From NCBI GenBank assembly GCA_024235715.1, contig JACKLW010000019.1, positions 1 to 64,000 of the forward strand: a stretch of DNA of 64,000 nucleotides. The letters are read 5' to 3'. Below the pieces are notes generated by a model. It saw only the letters and a list, made by a program, of their open reading frames with translations, was not told the origin of the DNA and made no database searches. Both the position numbers and the translations under genes were made by a program. The stretch is from Accumulibacter sp. (GTDB taxonomy: Bacteria; Pseudomonadota; Gammaproteobacteria; Burkholderiales; Rhodocyclaceae). Shown here piece after piece: positions 9,140 to 17,191 of the stretch (the stretch's first letter is position 1; each line of letters begins with the position of its first letter).

Positions 9140-11905
9140 ATGAAGGCAGACAGCAAGAGCAAGAAATCCCTGGGTGAATACTACAGCGCACTGCAACTGC
9201 GCACCGACCGCTGGAGCGCGCTGAAAATCGCCAGCGAGCAACTCGTCCAGAGTCACTCCGAACGCAGGCGCAACGAAGCCGAGCGCAAGGTCGTCGAATT
9301 GATCGATGCCTTGCGTCCGATCGAACTCTACTGGGCCTTTCCGGGGCACGATACCTTCGGGCAACTCGGCGAACTGGTGACCACCGGTCGTTTTGACGTG
9401 CTGGCGATTACGGTGCGCCACATCTGTCACTCGCTGCTGAGCAACAGCTATCGGCGCAATCCGCATCATCACGATGTCGAGGAACTCGCCGAGGGCAGCC
9501 CGGACGACGAGTCCACGGAACATGCGATCAAGGAGTTGCTCTACTTCGAGGTGCTGTTCGTCGACAAGTTCTCGTCGATGCAGAAGGAAAACCTGCGTCG
9601 CACCATTGCCTCGATGCGCCGCCCCGAGGACCCCTTCGTCTACGAGCCGGTGTTCGTTCCCAGCCTGACCGATGCCCTGATCGGCGTCATGTTCAACCAC
9701 AACCTGCAGGCGGTGGTGATTCGCAATGACCTGAAACGCGACTCCGAGCAGACGCTGGAACTTCTGCATCGCTATCTTTCGCGGCTTGATGCGGAAGTGC
9801 TCGAAGAGGTTGAGCCGAAGGAGTACGGTCCCGAACTGTGCCGGATGATTGCCAAGCTGCGTCCGGAACTCGACGTCTACCTGTTTACCGATCAATCGGT
9901 CGAAGAGATCGCCGGTGCCAGACTGGGCAATTGTCGGCGGGTTTTCTACAACCAGGAAGATCACCTGGACCTGCACCTGAACATCCTGCGCGGGGTTGCC
10001 GAGCGTTTCGAGGCGCCTTTCTTCAACGCCCTGACCAAGTACGCCCGCATACCCACCGGGGTGTTTCATGCGATGCCGATCAGCCGCGGCAAGTCGATCA
10101 CGGCCTCGCACTGGATCAAGGACATGGGCGATTTCTACGGGATGAACATCTTCCTGGCCGAGACCTCCGCCACCTCGGGCGGACTCGACAGCCTGCTCGA
10201 GCCGCACGGCCCGATCAAGAAGGCACAGGAGATGGCGGCACGGGCTTTCGGTTCGAAACAGACCTTTTTCGCCACCAACGGCACGTCTACCTGCAACAAG
10301 ATCGTCGTCCAGGCGATCGTCCGCCCCGGCGACATCGTGCTGGTCGACCGCGACTGCCACAAGTCACACCATTACGGCATGGTCCTCGCCGGCGCGCAGG
10401 TGGTCTATCTCGACAGCTACCCGCTCAATGATTTCTCGATGTATGGCGCGGTGCCGATGCGGGAAATCAAGCACCGGCTGCTGGAACTGAAGGCGGCCGG
10501 CAAGCTGGACCGCGTACGCATGCTGTTGCTGACCAACTGCACTTTCGACGGTGTCGTCTATAACGTCGAGCGGGTCATGCAGGAGTGCCTGGCGATCAAG
10601 CCGGACCTGGTCTTCCTGTGGGATGAAGCGTGGTTCGCCTTTGCCCGCTTTGGTCCGGCCTATCGGCGGCGGACGGCGATGTACTGCGCCGGTGTGCTGC
10701 GCGAGCGCTATCGCTCGGCCGAATACCGCGCCGCCTACGCCAAGCACAAGGAAGAACTGGCCGATGCCGACGAGGAGGTGCTGCTGAACAGTCGGCTGAT
10801 GCCTGATCCGGACAAGGTCCGCGTGCGTGCCTACGCCTGTCAGTCCACCCACAAGACGCTGACTGCGCTGCGCCAGGGGTCGATGATCCACGTGCATGAC
10901 CAGGACTTCAAGGACGAGGTCGAGCAGGCCTTTCACGAGGCATACATGACGCACACCTCGACCTCGCCGAACTACCAGATCATCGCTTCGCTGGATATCG
11001 GCAGGCGGCAGGTGGAACTCGAGGGCTTCGAGTTCATCCAGCGCCAGGTCGAGCAGGCGATGTCGTTGCGCAAGGTGATCAACACGCATCCGCTGATCAG
11101 CAAGTATTTCCACGTCCTGACGGTCGCCGAGATGATTCCGGAGGAGTATCGCAAATCGGGCATCAAGAGCTACTGGGATCCCGAACACGGCTGGAGCGAC
11201 ATCATGGCCGCCTGGAGCGAGGACGAATTCGTCCTCGATGCCACGCGGATCACGCTCTCGGTGTCCGGTTCCGGCTGGGACGGCGACACCTTCAAGAACG
11301 AGATCCTGATGAACAGGCACGGCATCCAGATCAACAAGACGTCACGCAACACGGTGCTGTTCATGACCAACATCGGCACCACGCGCTCCTCGGTCGCCTA
11401 TCTGATCGAGGTGCTGGTCAAGATTGCACGCGACCTCGATGAACGACTCGATGACGCCAGCAATGTCGAGCGCAGGATATTTGCGCGCAAGGTCAAGGCT
11501 CTGCGCGAGGATTTGCCACCGCTGCCCGACTTCAGTTGCTTCCACGACTCGTTTCGGCTGAGTTCGGGCAACGGTACGCCCGAGGGCGACATCCGTTCGG
11601 CCTTCTTCCTTGCTTATGACGAGAGCAAGTGCGAATACGTGCCGATCGAGGGCCGGGCCATCGAGAAGGAGCTTGCCACCGGACGCAAGCTGGTGTCCAC
11701 GACCTTCGTCATCCCGTACCCGCCGGGTTTTCCGATTCTCGTCCCCGGGCAGGTGATCAGCCAGGAGATCATCACCTTCATGCGCGCGCTCGATGTCAAG
11801 GAGATTCATGGCTACCGGCCCGAGCTCGGGCTGCGCGTCTTTACGGAGAAAGCGCTGATGGCGCTCGAGGCGTCGCCGTCGTCGATCCAGGAACTGCCTA
11901 CCTGA
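9140..11905 (+). CDS. Orn/Lys/Arg-type PLP decarboxylase, long form
   Basis: A 921-residue fold-type I decarboxylase. The PLP lysine is K572 in CQSTHKTL; the DEAWFAFARF strand, the AGAQVVYLDSYPLND segment and the C-terminal HGYRPELGLRVF stretch also match the family. The inducible enzymes AdiA, CadA and SpeF are about 710-760 residues, so this one is about 170 longer. The extra part lies in the N-terminal third (for example YWAFPGHDTFGQLGEL near 60), before and within the wing domain. The ATG follows AGGAGACAAGCC. The substrate is not predictable: arginine, ornithine, lysine or a related amino acid are all open. It ends the first operon, followed by the tetranucleotide repeat. Confidence 0.85.
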   Translation: MKADSKSKKSLGEYYSALQLRTDRWSALKIASEQLVQSHSERRRNEAERKVVELIDALRPIELYWAFPGHDTFGQLGELVTTGRFDVLAITVRHICHSLLSNSYRRNPHHHDVEELAEGSPDDESTEHAIKELLYFEVLFVDKFSSMQKENLRRTIASMRRPEDPFVYEPVFVPSLTDALIGVMFNHNLQAVVIRNDLKRDSEQTLELLHRYLSRLDAEVLEEVEPKEYGPELCRMIAKLRPELDVYLFTDQSVEEIAGARLGNCRRVFYNQEDHLDLHLNILRGVAERFEAPFFNALTKYARIPTGVFHAMPISRGKSITASHWIKDMGDFYGMNIFLAETSATSGGLDSLLEPHGPIKKAQEMAARAFGSKQTFFATNGTSTCNKIVVQAIVRPGDIVLVDRDCHKSHHYGMVLAGAQVVYLDSYPLNDFSMYGAVPMREIKHRLLELKAAGKLDRVRMLLLTNCTFDGVVYNVERVMQECLAIKPDLVFLWDEAWFAFARFGPAYRRRTAMYCAGVLRERYRSAEYRAAYAKHKEELADADEEVLLNSRLMPDPDKVRVRAYACQSTHKTLTALRQGSMIHVHDQDFKDEVEQAFHEAYMTHTSTSPNYQIIASLDIGRRQVELEGFEFIQRQVEQAMSLRKVINTHPLISKYFHVLTVAEMIPEEYRKSGIKSYWDPEHGWSDIMAAWSEDEFVLDATRITLSVSGSGWDGDTFKNEILMNRHGIQINKTSRNTVLFMTNIGTTRSSVAYLIEVLVKIARDLDERLDDASNVERRIFARKVKALREDLPPLPDFSCFHDSFRLSSGNGTPEGDIRSAFFLAYDESKCEYVPIEGRAIEKELATGRKLVSTTFVIPYPPGFPILVPGQVISQEIITFMRALDVKEIHGYRPELGLRVFTEKALMALEASPSSIQELPT

Positions 11906-11945
11906 GATCTCCCGGCACGGCCCACCCTTTTTCGCGTCACACGCC

Positions 11946-11987
11946 TTCATTCATTCATTCATTCATTCATTCATTCATTCATTCATT
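11946..11987. repeat. Tetranucleotide tandem repeat (TTCA)10.5
   Basis: Ten perfect copies of TTCA plus TT, with no interruption. The array lies in the 103-base gap between the decarboxylase and the enoyl-CoA hydratase gene, ending 21 bases before the ATG and just upstream of its ribosome site (AAAAGGAA). The unit length is not a multiple of three and the copies are identical, as in slipped-strand contingency loci. On the minus strand each unit contains ATGA. Confidence 0.97.
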
Positions 11988-12008
11988 GAACGAAAAGGAA
12001 CGCTGCCT

Positions 12009-12791
12009 ATGCAGGCCAACACAGTCATTTATCAATCGCGCGGCGGGATTGCGGAAATCCGGCTGAATCGACCCGAGCGGCTCAACGCGGTGACCCAGCA
12101 ACTCTACGACGAACTCAACGCGGCATTGGGAGCGGCGGAAGCGGACAGCGAAGTGCGGGTGCTGCTGCTGACCGGCGAGGGGCGCGCCTTCTGCGTCGGC
12201 GCCGATCTCAAGGCCCACAAGGCGGGCCGCACGGCTTTCGATCGACGCCAGTACCTGCGCGGGGAGCAGATCGTGTGCAGGCGCCTGATGCTGCTGTCGA
12301 AGCCGGTTGTTGCCGCGGTCAACGGTTTCGCGCTCGGCGCCGGTGCCGAAATGGCGATCGCCGCGGACTTCATGCTGATGGCCGAGAGCGCGCAGATCGG
12401 ACTGCCCGAAGTGAGCATCGGCACCTTCCTGGGTGGCGGCGTGACCTATCTCCTGCCGCGCCTGGTCGGACTGGCGAAGGCGCGCGAGCTGGTCTTTCTC
12501 GGCGAACGCATCAAGGGCGACGAGGCGGTGCGCATCGGGCTGGCCAATCGTGTGCTGCCCGACGAAGGCTTTCTCGAAGCGGCGCGCGAATTCGCCGGCA
12601 GGATTGCCGGCAAGGCGCCATTCTCGATGCAGCTTGCCAAGGAGCAGCTGAACATGGCGGCCGAACGCACACTCGATGGTGCGCTGAGCGCCGAACTCGA
12701 AGGGATGACCTTCGTCGGCACGACGCAGGACTGGCAGGAAGGCATCGATGCCTTTGCCGAGAAGCGCCCGCCTGTTTTCAGGGGTTGCTGA
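12009..12791 (+). CDS. Enoyl-CoA hydratase/isomerase family protein
   Basis: A crotonase of 260 residues that keeps both catalytic glutamates: E114 (GAGAEMA) and E134 (GLPEVS), 20 residues apart as in rat mitochondrial hydratase. The oxyanion loops GRAFCVGADL and NGFALGAG are intact. It should hydrate a trans-2-enoyl-CoA. The ATG follows AAAAGGAA directly after the TTCA array. Its stop lies one base before the start of the acyl-CoA synthetase, so the pair is co-translated. The acyl chain is unknown. Confidence 0.9.
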   Translation: MQANTVIYQSRGGIAEIRLNRPERLNAVTQQLYDELNAALGAAEADSEVRVLLLTGEGRAFCVGADLKAHKAGRTAFDRRQYLRGEQIVCRRLMLLSKPVVAAVNGFALGAGAEMAIAADFMLMAESAQIGLPEVSIGTFLGGGVTYLLPRLVGLAKARELVFLGERIKGDEAVRIGLANRVLPDEGFLEAAREFAGRIAGKAPFSMQLAKEQLNMAAERTLDGALSAELEGMTFVGTTQDWQEGIDAFAEKRPPVFRGC

Positions 12792-12792
12792 G

Positions 12793-14979
12793 ATGAATGC
12801 GACAAGTGGTGCAACGCAGCGTAGTCCGCTGCACGATTTCCTCGCCCCGGATTCGATCGCCATCGTCGGCGCTTCGGCGGATCCCACCAAGCGCGGTTAC
12901 AAGGCCATGGTCGGTCTGGTCAAGGACGGCTATGCGGGCAGGATCTATCCGATCAATCCCAAGGTGGACATGGTTCTCGGTGTCAAGGCCTACCCGTCGC
13001 TGGCCGCCATTCCCGGTACTGCCGATCTGGCGCTGATCTGCACGCCGGCGTCCACCGTTCCCGGTCTGCTCGTCGAATGCGGCAGGAAAGGTGTCAGGGG
13101 CGCGGTGATCCTGGCCAGCGGATTCCGCGAGACCGGTCGTCCGGAAGGCATCAAGCTGGAACAGGAACTGCTTGCTGCCGCCCGCGCGAGCGGCGTGCGC
13201 GTGATCGGGCCGAATACCTCGGGGATGTTCAACCTGCACAAGAAAGTCAACCTGCTGGCGCTGAACAATGTCAAGGCCGGTGATATCGGCCTCATCTCGC
13301 AATCGGGCAACATGTTGCTGTCGCTGGTGCTGGAGGCCGAGCGCAACGGCCATGTCGGCTTCAGCACCTATGCCGGGCCTGGCAATCAGGCCGATATCGG
13401 CTTCAATGACTACCTGCGCTACCTCGGTGAAGATGCCAACACGCGTGTGGCCACGCTGTACGTCGAAGGTTTTCGTGACGGGCGTCGATTCCTCGACGCG
13501 GCGCGTGAAATAACGGCGCTCAAGCCGGTCGTGGTGTACAAGTCGGGATCGACCGAAGCAGGGCAGAAGGCAGCGAGTTCGCACACCGGCGCGCTGGCTG
13601 GCAGCTACGCGATGACCGTCGACGTACTGCGGCAGGTTGGTGTCAGCGTGGTGCAGCACTCGGACGAGATCCTGCCGGTCGCCGAAGGCCTGGGACTGCT
13701 GCAGAAGGCACGCGGCAAGCGCGTTGCCGTCGTGGCGGACGGTGGCGGCCAGGCGACCATCGCCTCCGATCGCCTGGCCGAAGCCGGCCTTGAACTGGCG
13801 GAACTGAGTGAGCGAACGCGCCAGCGTCTCGGCGAGATCCTCTTTCCGCAGGCCTCGCTGGTCAATCCGGTCGATGTCGCCGGCAGCAGCGATGCCAACC
13901 CGGCACTGCTTGCCGAGTGCCTGGAGATCGTTGCCGACGACGACAACGTCGACAGCGTCTTTCTGGTCGGGATGTTCGGTGGCTATCACACGCGCTTCGC
14001 CGAAGAGCTTCTCGGCGGCGAGATGCGCGGGGCCGAAGCCATGATCGAGCTGGCGCGCAGAACTGACAAGCCGCTGATCGTCTATAGCCTCTATGCGCCG
14101 GTCACCCCCCCGGCCTTGCGCCGATTGCACGCAGCGGGCCTGCCGGTATACAGCTCGATCGAACACGCCGTGCGCGTTCTGGCGGCTCTGGGCGAACGCG
14201 GTATCTATCTCGCGGCAAGCAGCGGACAGACACCGTTGCCGAAGGTGCCGCCGGATGGCCAAGCTCAACGTGCATTTGCGACCGCCCAGGCCGAAGGGCG
14301 CGACCTGTTCGAATTCGAAGCCAAGGACTTGCTGCGCGCGCATGGCGTCGCCGTCCCGGCCGAGAGGCTGGCCAGAACTGCCGATGACCTGGCCGGTATC
14401 GCTGCCCATTTCGGCGACCAGCCGCTGGCCATGAAAGTGGTATCCAGGGACATCCTGCACAAATCGGATGCCGGTGGCGTCAAACTGAACGTGGTCGGCG
14501 AAGCGCCCATGCGCACCGCGTTCGACGAGATCCTCGCTGCCGGCCGTGCCTACGATTCGCAGGCGCTCATCGAGGGCGTACTGGTCTCGCCGATGGCGCG
14601 CAAGGGAACCGAGGTGATCGTCGGCGTCATTCGCGATCCCATTTTCGGGCCGGTGCTGATGTTCGGGCTGGGCGGTATTTTCGTCGAAATCCTCGAGGAC
14701 GTGGCCTTCCGCGCCATCCCCCTGTCGCAGCATGACGCTTCGTCGATGCTGGAACAGATCAAGTCGCGCAAGATTCTCGGCGGCGTGCGTGGCGAAGCTG
14801 CGGCCGACAAGGCGGCGCTGATCGACCTGCTCCTGAAAGTGTCGAGCATCGTCGAAGCCTATCCGCAACTGGCCGAACTGGATCTCAACCCGGTCATCGT
14901 ACGGGAAGACGGCTACGCGGTCGTCGATGCCCGTGTGATCGTCAGCCGTGTGGCGGTGACGGCAAAGGAGACACCATGA
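12793..14979 (+). CDS. Acyl-CoA synthetase, NDP(ADP)-forming, fused alpha-beta
   Basis: A 728-residue ligase that would activate a carboxylic acid with CoA and ATP, releasing ADP and phosphate. Order of domains: CoA-binding Rossmann fold (about 15-145, IVGASADPTKRG), two succinyl-CoA-ligase-like domains with the phospho-histidine H274 in SSHTGALAG, then a C-terminal ATP-grasp half (about 510-725) ending in ELDLNPVIV. The ATG at 12793 lies one base after the previous stop; the stop overlaps the next ATG by 4 bases. It sits between two crotonases, so the product is probably an aliphatic or aryl-aliphatic acyl-CoA that they process. Feruloyl-CoA synthetases belong to this family too and are an alternative, given the flavin monooxygenase downstream. 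Confidence 0.9.
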   Translation: MNATSGATQRSPLHDFLAPDSIAIVGASADPTKRGYKAMVGLVKDGYAGRIYPINPKVDMVLGVKAYPSLAAIPGTADLALICTPASTVPGLLVECGRKGVRGAVILASGFRETGRPEGIKLEQELLAAARASGVRVIGPNTSGMFNLHKKVNLLALNNVKAGDIGLISQSGNMLLSLVLEAERNGHVGFSTYAGPGNQADIGFNDYLRYLGEDANTRVATLYVEGFRDGRRFLDAAREITALKPVVVYKSGSTEAGQKAASSHTGALAGSYAMTVDVLRQVGVSVVQHSDEILPVAEGLGLLQKARGKRVAVVADGGGQATIASDRLAEAGLELAELSERTRQRLGEILFPQASLVNPVDVAGSSDANPALLAECLEIVADDDNVDSVFLVGMFGGYHTRFAEELLGGEMRGAEAMIELARRTDKPLIVYSLYAPVTPPALRRLHAAGLPVYSSIEHAVRVLAALGERGIYLAASSGQTPLPKVPPDGQAQRAFATAQAEGRDLFEFEAKDLLRAHGVAVPAERLARTADDLAGIAAHFGDQPLAMKVVSRDILHKSDAGGVKLNVVGEAPMRTAFDEILAAGRAYDSQALIEGVLVSPMARKGTEVIVGVIRDPIFGPVLMFGLGGIFVEILEDVAFRAIPLSQHDASSMLEQIKSRKILGGVRGEAAADKAALIDLLLKVSSIVEAYPQLAELDLNPVIVREDGYAVVDARVIVSRVAVTAKETP

Positions 14980-15767
14980 ACAGCACGCCCTTGGTGGTCG
15001 ACGCACTGCTCGAACGGGAAGGGCGGGTGGCGGTTCTGACGCTCAATCGCGATGATGTCCGCAACGCGCTGACCGGCACGCGGCTGATCGACGACATCGT
15101 CAATGTCGCTGAATGGGTCAACCGCTGTGACGATGTGTCGGTACTCGTGATTACCGGCGCGGGCCGCGCCTTTTCGGCCGGCGGCAACGTCAAGGACATG
15201 GCCAGACGCGGTGGCGATTTCGCGGGCGACGTCGCCGAGGTCGCGCAGCGCTATCGTCGCGGTATCCAGCGCATCCCGCTGGCGCTGAACGCGGTCGAGA
15301 TCCCGGTAATAGCAGCGGTGAATGGTGCGGCGATCGGTGCCGGCTTCGATCTCGCCAACATGGCCGATATCCGCCTGGCGTCGACGCGGGCCAGATTCGG
15401 TGAAACGTTTCTCAACCTCGGCATCATTCCCGGTGACGGCGGTGCCTGGTTCATGCAGCGGCTGATAGGCTACCAGCGGGCCTTCGAGCTGACCCTCAGC
15501 GGGCGCATCGTCGCCGCCGAGGAGGCCAAAACGCTCGGTATCGTGCTCGACGTGGTCGACGCGGAGGAATTGCTGCCAAAGGCGCTCGAACTTGCCAATC
15601 GCATCGCCGGCCAACCGCCGAAGGCCCTGCGCCTGACCAAGCGGCTCATGAAGATGGCGCAACGCATGGAACTGGGGGACTTCCTGGATCTGTGTGCATC
15701 ATTTCAGGGCATGTGTCATAACGAAAGCGAGCATCTGGAGGCGGTGCGCAAGATGACGGATGCGTGA
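14976..15767 (+). CDS. Crotonase-superfamily protein with altered catalytic residues
   Basis: A 263-residue enoyl-CoA hydratase/isomerase homologue overlapping the synthetase stop by ATGA. The oxyanion-hole loops (AFSAGGNVKD, NGAAIGAG) are present, but the position of the first catalytic glutamate is D125 (GFDLA) and that of the second is F145 (GETFLN), with a glutamate shifted to 143. It may be an isomerase, a hydrolase or a hydratase of a different subtype rather than a standard hydratase. It is the last gene of the CoA-processing trio. Confidence 0.85.
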   Translation: MNSTPLVVDALLEREGRVAVLTLNRDDVRNALTGTRLIDDIVNVAEWVNRCDDVSVLVITGAGRAFSAGGNVKDMARRGGDFAGDVAEVAQRYRRGIQRIPLALNAVEIPVIAAVNGAAIGAGFDLANMADIRLASTRARFGETFLNLGIIPGDGGAWFMQRLIGYQRAFELTLSGRIVAAEEAKTLGIVLDVVDAEELLPKALELANRIAGQPPKALRLTKRLMKMAQRMELGDFLDLCASFQGMCHNESEHLEAVRKMTDA

Positions 15768-16119
15768 TTGGTGCGCTGCACAAGCCGACATGCAAGGGAA
15801 ATCCGATTGCGGATTGGTATCAGAACTTTGCGTGAAATTGCTCTGGGCTTGAGCTTGTTTTGTGTATACAGTACATTGTCGTTAGCTCGTGCCGGCCGCA
15901 GATGGGGGAGAGCCGCGGTATTTGGATACGGGTCAATAGCACAGATAGCGACGGAGTTTGCCGAAGCAGAACTGCTCAGACAGTACTACCGCTTTGATGG
16001 AATATGAATCAGCTGCGTCGACGAGTAGATGGATACCGTCTCCCGCAATGATTCCGCTACCCAGGGCAGTGGCGGCGCGCTTCGTCCTCGTTGATTAACC
16101 ACAAGGAAGGAGACACACG
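15768..16119 (+). other. 352-base intergenic regulatory region before the TRAP operon
   Basis: No gene is visible. It carries operator/promoter site B (15812-15872), then an untranslated leader of about 240 bases, and ends with AAGGAAGGAGA, the ribosome site of the TAXI receptor gene. I see no hairpin that looks like a riboswitch. Confidence 0.6.
15812..15872 (+). promoter_or_regulatory. GabR-like operator and TRAP promoter (site B)
   Basis: GATTGGT at 15812-15818 and AATTGCT at 15836-15842 repeat site A's direct-repeat pattern with the same 24-bp spacing. Twelve bases, ATTGGTATCAGA (15813-15824), are identical to site A. A TACAGT -10 candidate at 15867-15872 lies 55 bases after the site start, the same phase as at gabD. 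An alternative promoter (TTGAGC at 15849, 17 bases, TACATT at 15872) overlaps. The shared arrangement predicts control by the MocR-type regulator at 795-2303. Confidence 0.68.
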
Positions 16120-17085
16120 ATGAAGAAGCTTACGGTCGTTGCGGCTGCTCTGGCGGTTTCCGCCAGCCTTGCCAGCCCGGCAGCATTCGCGCAGCAAAAA
16201 TTTGTCACCATTGGTACCGGCGGTGTAACCGGCGTGTATTACGCAGCCGGTGGTGCGATCTGCCGCCTGATGAACAAGGAAAAGAAAACGCACGGTATCC
16301 GCTGCTCGGTCGAGAGTACCGGCGGGTCGGTCTACAACGTCAATACCATCAAGGCCGGCGAACTCGACTTCGGCGTCGCTCAGTCGGACGTGGCCTACAA
16401 CGCATTGAAGGGAGAAAACCAGTTCAAGGGTGCGCCGTTTACCGAGTTGCGTTCGGTCTTCTCGATTCACCCCGAGCCGCTGGTGGTGCTCGCCCGCGAG
16501 GACGCCAAGGTCACCTCGCTGCTCGACTTCAAGGGCAAGCGCTTCAACATCGGCAATCCTGGCTCCGGGCAGCGTGCGACGATGGATATCCTGCTGCCGG
16601 CAATGGGCATGAAGACCAGCGACTTTTCGCTGGTCTCCGAGATGAAGGCCGACGAACACGGCGCCGCCCTGTGCGACAACAAGATCGATGGCTTCGCCTA
16701 CGTCGTCGGCAACCCCTCGGCGAACATCCAGGATCCGACCACCACCTGCCACGCGCAACTGGTCAATATCATGGGGCCGGCGGTCGACAAACTGGTCAAG
16801 ACCTATCCCTACTACGCCGCGGTGACGATCCCGGGTGGAATGTACGCGCACAACCCGAACCCGACGAATACCTTCGGTGTGGTTGCTGCCTTCGTGTCGT
16901 CTTCGAAGGTTCCCAATGAAGTTGTCTACGCGATGGTGAAGGCGGTCTTCGACAATCTGGATGACTTCAAGAAGCTGCATCCGGCCTTCGCACACCTCGA
17001 TCCGAAGGAGATGATCAAGAACGGCCTTTCCGCACCGCTGCATGACGGCGCCGTGAAGTACTACAAGGAGAAGGGCTGGATGTAA
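16120..17085 (+). CDS. TAXI-family TRAP transporter solute-binding protein
   Basis: A 321-residue periplasmic receptor with a signal peptide cleaved after AFA (about residue 24). The opening [21 protein letters not shown] and the later [10 protein letters not shown] and [12 protein letters not shown] segments are typical of TAXI receptors, which bind organic acids for Na+- or H+-driven uptake. It precedes its fused permease by 106 bases that hold two hairpins, the usual arrangement for making more receptor than permease. The ligand is not known. Confidence 0.93.
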   Translation: MKKLTVVAAALAVSASLASPAAFAQQKFVTIGTGGVTGVYYAAGGAICRLMNKEKKTHGIRCSVESTGGSVYNVNTIKAGELDFGVAQSDVAYNALKGENQFKGAPFTELRSVFSIHPEPLVVLAREDAKVTSLLDFKGKRFNIGNPGSGQRATMDILLPAMGMKTSDFSLVSEMKADEHGAALCDNKIDGFAYVVGNPSANIQDPTTTCHAQLVNIMGPAVDKLVKTYPYYAAVTIPGGMYAHNPNPTNTFGVVAAFVSSSKVPNEVVYAMVKAVFDNLDDFKKLHPAFAHLDPKEMIKNGLSAPLHDGAVKYYKEKGWM

Positions 17086-17101
17086 GTCGGTCAAACTCAT
17101 T

Positions 17102-17132
17102 CCGGGAAGCGCGTGACGCTGGTCTTTCCCGG
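17102..17132 (+). other. First inter-cistronic hairpin (receptor/permease)
   Basis: CCGGGAA (17102-17108) pairs with TTCCCGG (17126-17132), with an inner AGCG/CGCT helix. It starts 16 bases after the receptor stop. It may protect the receptor mRNA end. Confidence 0.5.
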
Positions 17133-17142
17133 GGGACCTGCG

Positions 17143-17163
17143 GACGGCCCTGACGGGGCCGTC
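17143..17163 (+). terminator. Second inter-cistronic hairpin, possible partial terminator
   Basis: GACGGCCC (17143-17150) and GGGCCGTC (17156-17163) make a perfect 8-bp GC-rich stem with a TGACG loop. The tail is TGTCCTT, too weak for full termination, so read-through into the permease is expected. Confidence 0.5.
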
Positions 17164-17191
17164 TGTCCTTGAAGTCTGCGGAGGTACGCAT

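Noticed and set aside
11629..12066. Frame translating the TTCA array as a repeated FIHS peptide
   Set aside because: It overlaps two strong genes in another frame and has no ribosome site.
12778..15006. 742-residue open frame antisense to the acyl-CoA synthetase
   Set aside because: Mirror of a well-supported gene; low-complexity composition and no ribosome site.
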